Positions 1 through 8,568 of a stretch of DNA of 8,568 nt are shown here, piece after piece; positions within the stretch are counted from its first letter, which is position 1; each line of letters begins with the position of its first letter. Below the pieces are notes generated by a model that ran no database searches, was not told where the DNA came from, and saw nothing but the letters and a program-made list of their open reading frames with translations. Source of the DNA: Chloroflexota bacterium (GTDB taxonomy: Bacteria; Chloroflexota; Anaerolineae; B4-G1; SLSP01); NCBI GenBank assembly GCA_022707725.1, contig JAKJAB010000136.1, positions 1 to 8,568 of the forward strand. The letters run 5' to 3'. The position numbers were made by a program, and so were the translations under genes.

Positions 1-257
1 CGAGCGATGCGCCGTTCGACATCGCCGTGTTGGACCTGAATATGCCGAATTTCGAGGGATATGTAGACCCTACCGCGGGTTTGCAGTTATTGAGCAAGCT
101 TTTGGAAGCGCAGCCCGGTTTTCCGGTGATTGTGTTGACGGCTTTCGATGAGGTCGAGCGGGCCAAGGACGCCGTCCGGCGCGGCGCGCGCGCCTATTTC
201 GTCAAGGGCCGTGAAGCCGACTTGATCGCCTTGATCGAGCGCATCATCCAGAACTAA
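1..257 (+). CDS. Response-regulator receiver domain, C-terminal part (5' end outside window)
   Basis: The open frame runs in from the left edge (first full codon at 3) and ends at TAA 255-257. The visible 84 residues are the second half of a CheY-like receiver domain. The likely phospho-acceptor Asp is in VLDLNMP (codon 33-35), the conserved Thr is in VIVLTAF, and the conserved Lys is in YFVKG, followed by the last helix. The acidic pair at the start of the domain lies outside the window. The loop after the phospho-acceptor (NFEGYVDPTAG) is several residues longer than in CheY. The protein stops right after the receiver's last helix, so it is either a single-domain regulator or a larger protein ending in a receiver. 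It lies 36 bases upstream of a hybrid sensor kinase on the same strand and probably shares its transcript. In the family, such domains accept phosphate from a histidine kinase. The identity of its partner is inference. Confidence 0.88.
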   Translation, partial: SDAPFDIAVLDLNMPNFEGYVDPTAGLQLLSKLLEAQPGFPVIVLTAFDEVERAKDAVRRGARAYFVKGREADLIALIERIIQN

Positions 258-293
258 CCGTTTCCCCCATTTCTCGCGTGAAGGAGCAAATCT

Positions 294-2447
294 ATGGATA
301 AACCAACGTTAGCTGAGCGCCGTGCGGCTTTATTGCATGCCGGAGCGCTGGTCAGCCGCAGCATCACATCGATCCTTGACCCGGATATGTTGTTGCAGCG
401 GACGGTTGACATTATTTGCATCGCCTTTGGTTTCTACTATGCCGGGGTTTTCCTGCTGGATGAAACCGGGGAGTGGGCCGTCTTGCGCGCCGGGCGGGGT
501 GAGGCCGGTGAGGCGATGGTGGCCGCGGGACACAAGCTGCAAGTCGGTGGCCAGTCGATGATCGGCGCGGCGACCGGGCGCAACAAGGCGATGATCGCGT
601 TGGATGTGGGCGATGAGCCAGCGCATTTCAAGAACCAATACCTGCCGCTCACTTGCTCCGAGATGGCGCTGCCACTGTCTGTTGGTGATAAGGTGATCGG
701 CGCATTGACCGTACAGAGCGTGGAAGAAGCCACTTTCACCGAAGATGACATCACCGTGCTGCAAGGGATGGCGGATCAGTTAGCGGTGGCGATTCAAAAC
801 GCGCGTTTGTATTCCGAGAACACGCGCTTGTTGGCACAGGCGACACGCCGGGCGCGGTTGTTGATGGCGGCTGCGGACGTGGGCAAGGGCGTCACCTCGA
901 TTTTGGATCTCGATGAGCTGCTGCGCAAGATGGTGGACATCATCTGCGAAGCTTATGGTTTCTACTATGCCGGGGTTTTCCTGCTGGATGAAACCGGGGA
1001 ATGGGCGGTCTTGCGCGCCGGCCGGGGTGAAGCCGGTGCGGCGATGGTGGCCGAGGGACACAAGCTGCAAGTCGGCGGCCAGTCGATGATCGGCGCGGCG
1101 ATCGCTCAGCATCAGGCGCGTATCGCGTTGGACGTGGGCGAAGAAGCTGTCTTCTTCAAGAATCCCCATCTGCCGATGACGCGCTCCGAGATGGCGCTCC
1201 CGCTCGTGGTGGGTGCAGGCGTGCAAGCGCACGTGATCGGCGCGGTGACGGTGCAGAGCGAGCAGGAAGCGGCCTTCAGCGACGAAGACATCAGCTCGCT
1301 CCAGGCGATGGCCGATCAACTGGCGGTGGCCCTGCACAACGCGCATCTGTTGCGCGCGTTGGAGGCAGCCCACGCGGAGTTGGTGCGCACCAAGACCTTC
1401 GAGGCGTTGGCCACAGCGACGACGGAAGCCATTCATTGGATTGGTAACAAGGCGCTGCCGATCTCGGTGAGCGTGCAACGCCTGCGCGAGGACATAGCGT
1501 GTTTATCGGGCGTGGATGCGGAGATTGTCGAGTCGATGCAGGAGGACCTGACGTTGATCGAAGCCAGCGCGCGGTTGATCATGCAGGTGAAGGAACACCT
1601 CATCGGCCCAGCCCGTGAGTACAGACCGGCGCCGGCGATGATCGAGGATGTGCTGAAAGATACGGCTCAGGTGATGGGTATCGCGCCGGAGGTGATTCAT
1701 TTCACCGTCGCGCCCAATCTGCCACTCGCCGTCGCGGATACGACACAGTTGGGCCGGGCGTTCCGCTACGTGCTGCAAAACGCACTGGAGGCTACCGAAG
1801 ATCTCGCGGCGCCGCGTATCGATGTGGAGATCGACCTGGTTGAAGAGAAGGGGATGCGTTACGTGGTGACGCGCATCGGCGACAACGGCCCCGGCGTCGA
1901 TGACGCCAATTTGGACAAGATATGGATCTCTTTTTACACGACCAGAGGGGCAAAACATGCCGGATTGGGGTTACCGGCCTGCCTGCAAATCCTCAAGCAG
2001 ATCGACGGCAAGGCGATGGCGCGCAGACGTCCCGAAGGTGGGATGGTTTTTGAGTTGTATGTCCCGGCGTCTATCAGCAACGCCGCAAATGGCCTGGCCG
2101 GCCTTCCGGCTGGAAAGCGGTTTTTGCTCGTCGATGATGACGATGTGTGGAGCCGTTTCGTCGAGCAGACGTGGACCGCAGCGCAGAACACCGTCACCCG
2201 CCTGGTGGATGCTGGCGATGTCGAAGATTTCGCCGCCTTCGATGCCATCGTTGTGGATGACGTGTTGACCGCGACAGACAGCCTGGCGGTGTTACAGCGG
2301 ATTGCCAGGGCCGGGGCCGCCGCGAAGACGTTGGTGGTGGCTTCGCGCGTGCGCGTCGAGCGGATGATGGATTTGTTGCGTTTTGGGGTGCGGGACGTGT
2401 TGCTCAAGCCGTACACGGTCGCGGCGTTGAGCAAACTGGATATCTAG
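294..2447 (+). CDS. Hybrid sensor histidine kinase: GAF-GAF-HisKA-like-HATPase-receiver
   Basis: A 717-residue protein with no signal peptide or membrane segment, so a cytoplasmic sensor. ATG 294 is preceded by AAGGAG at 281-286 with 7 bases of spacing. Order: GAF domain 1 (about 20-172), GAF domain 2 (about 196-350), a helical linker and phospho-acceptor helix (about 355-435), an HATPase domain (about 445-592) and a C-terminal receiver (about 608-715). The likely phosphorylated His is H381 in AIHWIGNKALPI, an unusual form of the H-box. ATP-site motifs are present: N-box N496 in VLQNALEA, G1 in IGDNGPGV (530-534), and G2 in GLGL (557-560). The receiver has an acidic cluster D614-D617, phospho-acceptor D655 or D656 in IVVDDVL, S684 in place of the usual Thr/Ser, and K705 in LLKPY, so it looks functional. 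The two GAF domains are tandem copies with a near-identical core. The ligand of the GAF domains cannot be inferred. It probably forms a phosphorelay with the receiver protein upstream. Confidence 0.93.
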   Translation: MDKPTLAERRAALLHAGALVSRSITSILDPDMLLQRTVDIICIAFGFYYAGVFLLDETGEWAVLRAGRGEAGEAMVAAGHKLQVGGQSMIGAATGRNKAMIALDVGDEPAHFKNQYLPLTCSEMALPLSVGDKVIGALTVQSVEEATFTEDDITVLQGMADQLAVAIQNARLYSENTRLLAQATRRARLLMAAADVGKGVTSILDLDELLRKMVDIICEAYGFYYAGVFLLDETGEWAVLRAGRGEAGAAMVAEGHKLQVGGQSMIGAAIAQHQARIALDVGEEAVFFKNPHLPMTRSEMALPLVVGAGVQAHVIGAVTVQSEQEAAFSDEDISSLQAMADQLAVALHNAHLLRALEAAHAELVRTKTFEALATATTEAIHWIGNKALPISVSVQRLREDIACLSGVDAEIVESMQEDLTLIEASARLIMQVKEHLIGPAREYRPAPAMIEDVLKDTAQVMGIAPEVIHFTVAPNLPLAVADTTQLGRAFRYVLQNALEATEDLAAPRIDVEIDLVEEKGMRYVVTRIGDNGPGVDDANLDKIWISFYTTRGAKHAGLGLPACLQILKQIDGKAMARRRPEGGMVFELYVPASISNAANGLAGLPAGKRFLLVDDDDVWSRFVEQTWTAAQNTVTRLVDAGDVEDFAAFDAIVVDDVLTATDSLAVLQRIARAGAAAKTLVVASRVRVERMMDLLRFGVRDVLLKPYTVAALSKLDI
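431..573 (+). repeat. Direct repeat copy 1 inside GAF domain 1
   Basis: This 143-base stretch matches 959-1101 at 136 of 143 positions by hand count, at an offset of 528 bases (176 codons, in frame). Similarity drops clearly on both sides. It encodes the core from FYYAGVF to QSMIGAA of the first GAF domain. Confidence 0.9.
959..1101 (+). repeat. Direct repeat copy 2 inside GAF domain 2
   Basis: Partner of 431-573, with seven base differences. The copies encode nearly the same peptide, so only this core of the second GAF domain is almost identical to the first. Confidence 0.9.
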
Positions 2448-2480
2448 CTGCTAGAGCCTTCTAAAGGGGATGAACAGAAA

Positions 2481-2503
2481 CCGGGTTTTTTATGAAAACC
2501 CGG
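2481..2503. terminator. Hairpin between convergent genes, probable bidirectional terminator
   Basis: CCGGGTTTT at 2481-2489 pairs perfectly with AAAACCCGG at 2495-2503 around a 5-base loop. On the plus strand it is followed by CTTCTTTAT, a moderately T-rich tail. On the minus strand the tail is TTTCTGTTC. It sits 33 bases after the kinase stop and 5 bases beyond the stop of the convergent deaminase gene, the expected place for a shared terminator. Confidence 0.8.
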
Positions 2504-2508
2504 CTTCT

Positions 2509-3617
2509 TTATAGGGCATCGAATTCGGCGACCGCGCCAGGGTAGGGCGCTAATCCCTGTCGTATGGCGTCGAACAACCAGTGCCGCTCCTCCGGCGGGA
2601 TGAAGGCAGCCTCGGCGGAATAGCGCAACATGTGGAAGATCTGCCGTTCCTCAATGCCGAGGGCAGCGACGGAGACGACATATTCGTCGGTGAGGGTGGT
2701 ATCGCTGATGCTGGGATCGTCGGTGTTGAGGGTGACGTGCAGCCGCAAGTTGTAGAGATCGAGCAAGGGATGTTGCCCCATACCGTGCACAGCGCCGGTT
2801 TGCAGGTTGCTCGTGGGGCAGACTTCTAACGCCACTTTTCTGTCGTACAACAGTTGGATCACGCTGGAATCCTCAATAGAGCGGATGCCATGGCCGATGC
2901 GTTGCGCGCCGAGGTGTTGGATTGCAGTATACACGCTCTGCGCGCCGGCCCATTCGCCGGCATGGATGGTGATGTTAACGCCGGCCTGGCGGGCGTGCCG
3001 GAAAGGCTCCAGAAATCGCTCGGCAGGAAAGTTGACCCGTCCCCCACCAAATCGATTCCCCGCACCAGGTCGCCAAAATGCGCGATGCTGAGTTCGACGA
3101 TTTCGTAGGCCGTATTGAGGGATTCCCGACGGGGGATGGTTAGAATCAAGCATGTGCGCGTGCCGGTCTCAGCTTGTGTTTCGTAGGTCGTTTCCTTGAC
3201 CCATTCGACCACGTCGTTCAGCGAGAAGTTCTGGGTGTTCGCCAGGGCTTCGGGATTGAAACGCAGCTCCAGATAACGGATATTGTCGTGAGCGGCATCG
3301 ATGATGGCCTCGCGCACCACACGCTGCACCGCCTCTTTCGAGGTGTAAAAATGCCGCAGCAGTTCGAACTTGCCCAGGAAGCGTTGATAGTCTGGCGGGT
3401 CGTCGGTGATTTGCACGTAGGGGCGGAGTTGCTCAATATCATAACTCGGCAAGTCGATGCCATGTTCCAGCGCAATCTCGGCCAGCGTATTGAGCCGTAG
3501 TGAACCTTCGAGATGGCGGTGTAGGTCGATTTTGGGGAGGCTATGCGCCCATCCCCATAACGTGCCTACAGTTTGAGGCGGTGCTGTGTGTGGCATTTTG
3601 AATAAGTCTTGCACCAT
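2509..3617 (-). pseudogene. add: Adenosine deaminase family protein, split by a frameshift
   Basis: Two overlapping minus-strand frames together give one complete metal-dependent deaminase of about 369 residues. Members hydrolyse adenosine or deoxyadenosine to inosine plus ammonia in purine salvage. Some relatives act on other adenine compounds, so the substrate is not certain. The N-terminal frame begins at ATG 3617-3615, chosen because GGAG at 3627-3630 lies 9 bases upstream; a TTG at 3632 is less likely. It carries the metal-binding HxH in KIDLHRHLEG (H33, H35). The C-terminal frame carries ITIHAGEW (His codon 2962-2964, catalytic Glu codon 2953-2955), RIGHGIRSIED, and the TDDPS aspartate pair (2716-2721). 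It ends at TAA 2511-2509. The frames meet at GIDLVG, in the G-rich stretch 3036-3045. Adding one G there restores GIDLVGDGVNFPAERF or GIDLVGGRVNFPAERF, both matching family spacing. All motifs are intact, so this is either a recent inactivation or a sequencing/assembly error. Confidence 0.85.
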
Positions 3618-3659
3618 AAATGAACGCTCCAACTCGGTTGCTATGCAGGTCTATCTCGA

Positions 3660-3672
3660 GCGTTGATAACGC
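3660..3672. promoter_or_regulatory. Perfect small palindrome downstream of the deaminase promoter
   Basis: GCGTTGATAACGC consists of 5-base inverted arms around a 3-base centre. It lies 11 bases downstream of the minus-strand -10 box, close to the expected transcription start, where an operator would block transcription. No regulator is identified, and a palindrome this short can occur by chance. Confidence 0.3.
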
Positions 3673-3683
3673 ATTCTGCCTCT

Positions 3684-3711
3684 ATTATAAGTGAAGTCCC
3701 AAAGACTACAA
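3684..3711 (-). promoter_or_regulatory. Sigma-70-type promoter for the adenosine deaminase gene
   Basis: On the minus strand a perfect -10 box TATAAT (3689-3684) is preceded, with a 16-base spacer, by TTGTAG (3711-3706), a partial match to TTGACA. The predicted transcription start is near 3677, giving a leader of about 60 bases before ATG 3617. Confidence 0.6.
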
Positions 3712-3727
3712 AAGCCTCAGCCCATAT

Positions 3728-3743
3728 CATCCGGTAGCGGATG
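3728..3743. terminator. Hairpin after the four-gene operon, possible terminator
   Basis: CATCCG (3728-3733) and CGGATG (3738-3743) form a perfect 6-base stem with a GTAG loop, 21 bases beyond the stop of the last membrane gene. A T5 run (3747-3751) is on the plus-strand side, so the tail suits plus-strand transcription although no plus-strand gene precedes it. In the operon's own direction there is no U tract. It may still help end the operon transcript ahead of the deaminase promoter. Confidence 0.3.
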
Positions 3744-3764
3744 CGGTTTTTGTGGCTTGCAGCT

Positions 3765-4100
3765 CTATGATTGTCGAAATAGCCAACCCCAATAGACGAT
3801 GGCGCTCACGAGATTGATACTGACCCCCAAGACCAGGGGGAGGTAAAACGCCAACAACGCGAATTCGACATTGAGCACCCCGACCGGTTTTTGCGCCAGG
3901 GCTGCGTTACATTGAAAGATGTAACTCAACGTCGCGATGATCAGCAAGGCGCTGCCGATATCGAAACCCCGGTAGTAGGCCCGCATTTTGGTGACTTCGC
4001 TCATCCTACGGCTTAACACTCGCAGCAGCCAACTGATGTAGAGGATGCCGATCAAAATCCCTGTACCGAGATGCGAAGTGAGCACTTCAGTAGCGGTCAT
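3765..4100 (-). CDS. Small three-helix membrane protein, function unknown (operon gene 4)
   Basis: A 111-residue hydrophobic protein starting at ATG 4100-4098, with GGGAG about 9 bases upstream inside the preceding gene, and ending at TAG. Likely membrane segments lie at about 11-29, 47-65 and 80-107. The first loop is basic (RVLSRRMSEVTKMRAYYR, about 27-44), which by the positive-inside rule puts it in the cytoplasm and the N-terminus outside. No catalytic motif is visible. The single Cys (in IFQCNAAL) has no obvious pairing role. Its start overlaps the end of the previous membrane gene by 14 bases, so translation is probably coupled and the two proteins may form one membrane complex. I do not recognise the family. 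Membership in the operon with a KaiC-like ATPase suggests a membrane anchor or sensor for it, but this is inference from position only. Confidence 0.8.
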   Translation of the reverse strand: MTATEVLTSHLGTGILIGILYISWLLRVLSRRMSEVTKMRAYYRGFDIGSALLIIATLSYIFQCNAALAQKPVGVLNVEFALLAFYLPLVLGVSINLVSAIVYWGWLFRQS

Positions 4101-4416
4101 GGCGGCGTTCTCCCATCATTTTCTCGTAGAGCAAGTTGCCCAATCCGATCAACAACAAACCGGCGAACAAAAGCAGCACATCTGCTACCGGGTCTCCGGC
4201 GAAGTCCGGCTGGGCGTTGTGGGTGAAGATGCGGCTGACGTAGCGGACTGCGGCGACAGCGGTGAACAGGATCGGAATCATGTAAAGCTGGTACCACGTT
4301 TGTTGCTGTGACGTGCGCTCAAAGAAGCGGGCAATCGTCAGCAAGATGATCTGGAGGGCGACAATTCCTATCCAGATTAGACTACCCAGGATGATACGCA
4401 GAGGGATGGTGGACAC
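4087..4416 (-). CDS. Small three-helix membrane protein, function unknown (operon gene 3)
   Basis: A 109-residue protein with probable membrane segments at about 6-28, 42-62 and 76-97 and a short basic C-terminal tail (GERRHDRY). The start is taken as GTG 4416-4414, 6 bases after the TAA of the ATPase gene. The next Met is residue 46, which would remove the first membrane segment. The ribosome site is weak (GAGAAG overlapping the upstream stop region), which fits translational coupling to the ATPase gene. The loop between segments 2 and 3 (SRIFTHNAQPDFAGDP) is polar and acidic. No known enzyme motif is seen and I do not recognise the family. Its size and three-segment layout resemble the following membrane protein, but clear sequence similarity between the two is not evident by eye. 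A paired membrane complex is inference. Confidence 0.78.
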   Translation of the reverse strand: MSTIPLRIILGSLIWIGIVALQIILLTIARFFERTSQQQTWYQLYMIPILFTAVAAVRYVSRIFTHNAQPDFAGDPVADVLLLFAGLLLIGLGNLLYEKMMGERRHDRY

Positions 4417-4422
4417 AGTGCT

Positions 4423-5196
4423 TTATCTTCTCACAAAGGCTTTCATGAAGGATTCAGTCATGCGCTTGGGTGATCCGCTCAGCACCCCCTCCTGCCCCTC
4501 GAAGGCTTGCAACACTTTAAGTCCCTGCGCATTGATCTCGAACTGGCGGATGGTACTGTCGTGGGCACTCCCGCGCATTTTCAGGACGACAATGGCCCGT
4601 TGCACCGCGCTTTCGATTTCGACGTAGCGCAGCATGATGTAGGTGTCGGCCAAAAATTGGATGCTGGCGTCAAGCTGGCCTTCGAGGCCTTCGCCGAAGA
4701 GGTGCGTGCTCTCGCGCGTCAAGATCAGCGTTAAATCCTGGCGTTTCAGCGCGTTGAGGTAGCCATACATCAGCTTACGCAGCTCTACGGGATCCTGGCG
4801 CAATCCCTCGAAGTGCGTGATGCTGTCGATGAGCATACGTTGCGCGCCCATCTCGGCGATCAGGTTTTGGATGGTGCCTTCCACGTTTTCCAAATCCGCT
4901 TTCGTCACTTCCGGACTGCTCATGATGATCTTGAGCTTGTTCTGGCGCTCCAATTCGCGGAAATCCCACCCGAACGCTGCCGCATCGCGGTAGTATTGCT
5001 CGGGGAATTCCTCGAAGGTGAGGATGATGCCCGGTTCGTCACGGCGCGCGCCTTCGTAGATGTATTGCATCCCCAGCGTGCTCTTGCCGGTGCCGGGCGC
5101 GCCTTCGACCAGGTTGGCCGTGCGGGGCAGGAATCCCCCGTTCAACATCGCATCCAGTCCGGGGATGCCTGTGGCGACTCTCTTTACCGTTTGCAT
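4423..5196 (-). CDS. Single-domain KaiC/RecA-superfamily ATPase (operon gene 2)
   Basis: A 257-residue soluble ATPase of the KaiC/RadA-like group. It opens with the typical KRVATGIPGLDAMLNGGF signature. Walker A is GAPGTGKST (32-40), the paired acidic residues of this group are in TFEEFPEQ (E62, E63), and Walker B is RMLIDSI (D124). The C-terminal half has the ADTYIMLRYVEIES strand and the LKMRGSAHD...IRQFEI region (206-221) typical of KaiC-type domains. There is one ATPase domain only, whereas cyanobacterial KaiC has two. ATG 5196-5194 is chosen because GAGGAGG lies 6 bases upstream; an in-frame ATG at 5202 directly abuts that site and is unlikely. Family members form hexamers and act as nucleotide-driven switches, with roles in clocks, signalling or archaeal motility. 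No KaiB or KaiA partner lies in the window. Its neighbours, a winged-helix protein and two membrane proteins, suggest signal relay between membrane and transcription, which is inference. Confidence 0.9.
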   Translation of the reverse strand: MQTVKRVATGIPGLDAMLNGGFLPRTANLVEGAPGTGKSTLGMQYIYEGARRDEPGIILTFEEFPEQYYRDAAAFGWDFRELERQNKLKIIMSSPEVTKADLENVEGTIQNLIAEMGAQRMLIDSITHFEGLRQDPVELRKLMYGYLNALKRQDLTLILTRESTHLFGEGLEGQLDASIQFLADTYIMLRYVEIESAVQRAIVVLKMRGSAHDSTIRQFEINAQGLKVLQAFEGQEGVLSGSPKRMTESFMKAFVRR

Positions 5197-5202
5197 GGCC
5201 AT

Positions 5203-5209
5203 CCTCCTC
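5203..5209 (-). promoter_or_regulatory. Shine-Dalgarno site that decides the KaiC-like start
   Basis: GAGGAGG on the minus strand overlaps the TGA stop (5210-5208) of the winged-helix gene and sits 6 bases from ATG 5196. The earlier ATG at 5202 has zero spacing and so cannot be served by this site. Confidence 0.8.
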
Positions 5210-5573
5210 AGTGCCGAACCATATGATAGATGACTTTGCGCCGGAACTCTCGATCCTGTGTGGCTTCCGCGAACTGCTGCAAGCGTGTTCTGATTTCTGG
5301 ATCGGTTTTCAGCATGTAAACCCGCATGTTCTCCACCGGCATTTCGACAAGCAGGCCACGGCGTGTGAGGTCCTGTAACTCGGTCTGCACATCTTCGGCG
5401 GTGCGCCCGGCATACCGCGCGATGTTTTCACCGGTATCCATCGTATGCGGGTTCTCATGGAAGAACCGTAGCAGATCCCATTTGACGAACGAATCCACAT
5501 ACGTTGTCACAAAATCGAACAACTCTGGATCCATATCCTTCATCACACGTGCCGTCAGATCCTCTCTTCTCAT
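5208..5573 (-). CDS. Winged-helix (DNA-binding-type) protein (operon gene 1)
   Basis: A 121-residue soluble protein, starting at ATG 5573-5571 with GAGAGG 4 bases upstream; a TTG at 5585 would add four residues and is less likely. After a charged N-terminal helix (1-25), a winged-helix fold is suggested by helix 29-40 (FVKWDLLRFFHE), helix 47-55, recognition-type helix 58-72 ending in LTRRGLL, a short beta wing (74-88, ending in RVYML) and a C-terminal helical region (92-120) rich in Arg and Lys. This pattern is common in transcription regulators that sense a state change. No metal or ligand site is visible. It is the first gene of the operon, and its stop codon overlaps the ribosome site of the KaiC-like ATPase gene, so the two are almost certainly made together. 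It could bind the operon's own promoter or act as a protein-protein adaptor for the ATPase; the sequence cannot decide. Confidence 0.82.
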   Translation of the reverse strand: MRREDLTARVMKDMDPELFDFVTTYVDSFVKWDLLRFFHENPHTMDTGENIARYAGRTAEDVQTELQDLTRRGLLVEMPVENMRVYMLKTDPEIRTRLQQFAEATQDREFRRKVIYHMVRH

Positions 5574-5641
5574 GATGCCTCTCAACCGTTCGTCCGATAG
5601 TCTTTGGTCAAATCGTCTTTAGTTGCCCTAAAATGCTCCGA

Positions 5642-5659
5642 GGGGATCGCTAGATCCCC
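5642..5659. terminator. Hairpin between secA and the winged-helix/KaiC operon
   Basis: GGGGATC (5642-5648) and GATCCCC (5653-5659) form a perfect 7-base stem with a 4-base loop, 25 bases past the secA stop. In the direction of secA transcription the only T-run (ATTTTA) comes about 8 bases later, so it would be a weak terminator. It may partly separate secA from the downstream operon or act as an operator near the operon's 5' end. No clear -35/-10 pair was found in 5574-5683. Confidence 0.4.
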
Positions 5660-5683
5660 GTTTTGATCTGGAGCCGGGGCCGG

Positions 5684-8568
<2,885 letters not shown>

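Noticed and set aside
780..1478. Long minus-strand open frame opposite the second GAF domain
   Set aside because: It lies opposite a well-supported kinase gene, its translation is rich in His, Arg and Gln as expected from the complement of GC-rich coding DNA, and no domain is recognisable.
2509..3632. Two separate deaminase genes, one per frame
   Set aside because: Each frame holds only half the catalytic motifs, and they join at the same conserved point with correct spacing, so they are one split gene.
4423..5196. A circadian clock KaiC
   Set aside because: Clock KaiC has two ATPase domains and works with KaiA and KaiB. This protein has one domain and neither partner gene is in the window.
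5574..5683. Clear promoter for the winged-helix/KaiC operon
   Set aside because: A TTGACC hexamer is present on the minus strand, but no good -10 box lies at proper spacing from it, so no promoter is called. The operon may be partly read through from secA.

Overview
The window most resembles a fragment of a Chloroflexota genome, probably Anaerolineae-like. This is an inference from three things: the style of the SecA protein (a long form with inserts), the tandem-GAF sensor kinase, and a KaiC-like ATPase next to a winged-helix protein. The sequence is moderately GC-rich bacterial DNA. No rRNA, tRNA, CRISPR array, transposase or phage gene was seen.

Left part, plus strand (1-2447): the tail of a response-regulator receiver domain, cut by the window edge, is followed 36 bases later by a 717-residue hybrid sensor kinase (GAF-GAF-kinase-receiver). 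The pair reads as a two-component signalling operon. A strong hairpin at 2481-2503 lies between this operon and the convergent gene to its right.

Middle part, minus strand (2509-3617): an adenosine deaminase family gene with all recognisable metal-site and catalytic motifs, but split over two reading frames by an apparent one-base loss in a G-rich stretch near 3036-3045. It has its own convincing promoter around 3684-3711.

Middle-right, minus strand (3765-5573): a compact four-gene operon. In transcription order it holds a winged-helix protein, a single-domain KaiC/RecA-type ATPase, and two small three-helix membrane proteins. Gaps are 11 and 6 bases, then a 14-base overlap. This arrangement is the best candidate for an undescribed system here: a nucleotide-switch ATPase tied to a DNA-binding-type protein and a small membrane partner pair. 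Its function cannot be read from sequence.

Right part, minus strand (5684-8568): most of secA, the Sec translocase motor. The N-terminus with the Walker A motif lies beyond the window. The gene has an extra segment between the PTN and DMPDQIY motifs and a C/G-run palindromic sequence in its C-terminal linker, followed by an intact zinc-binding tail.
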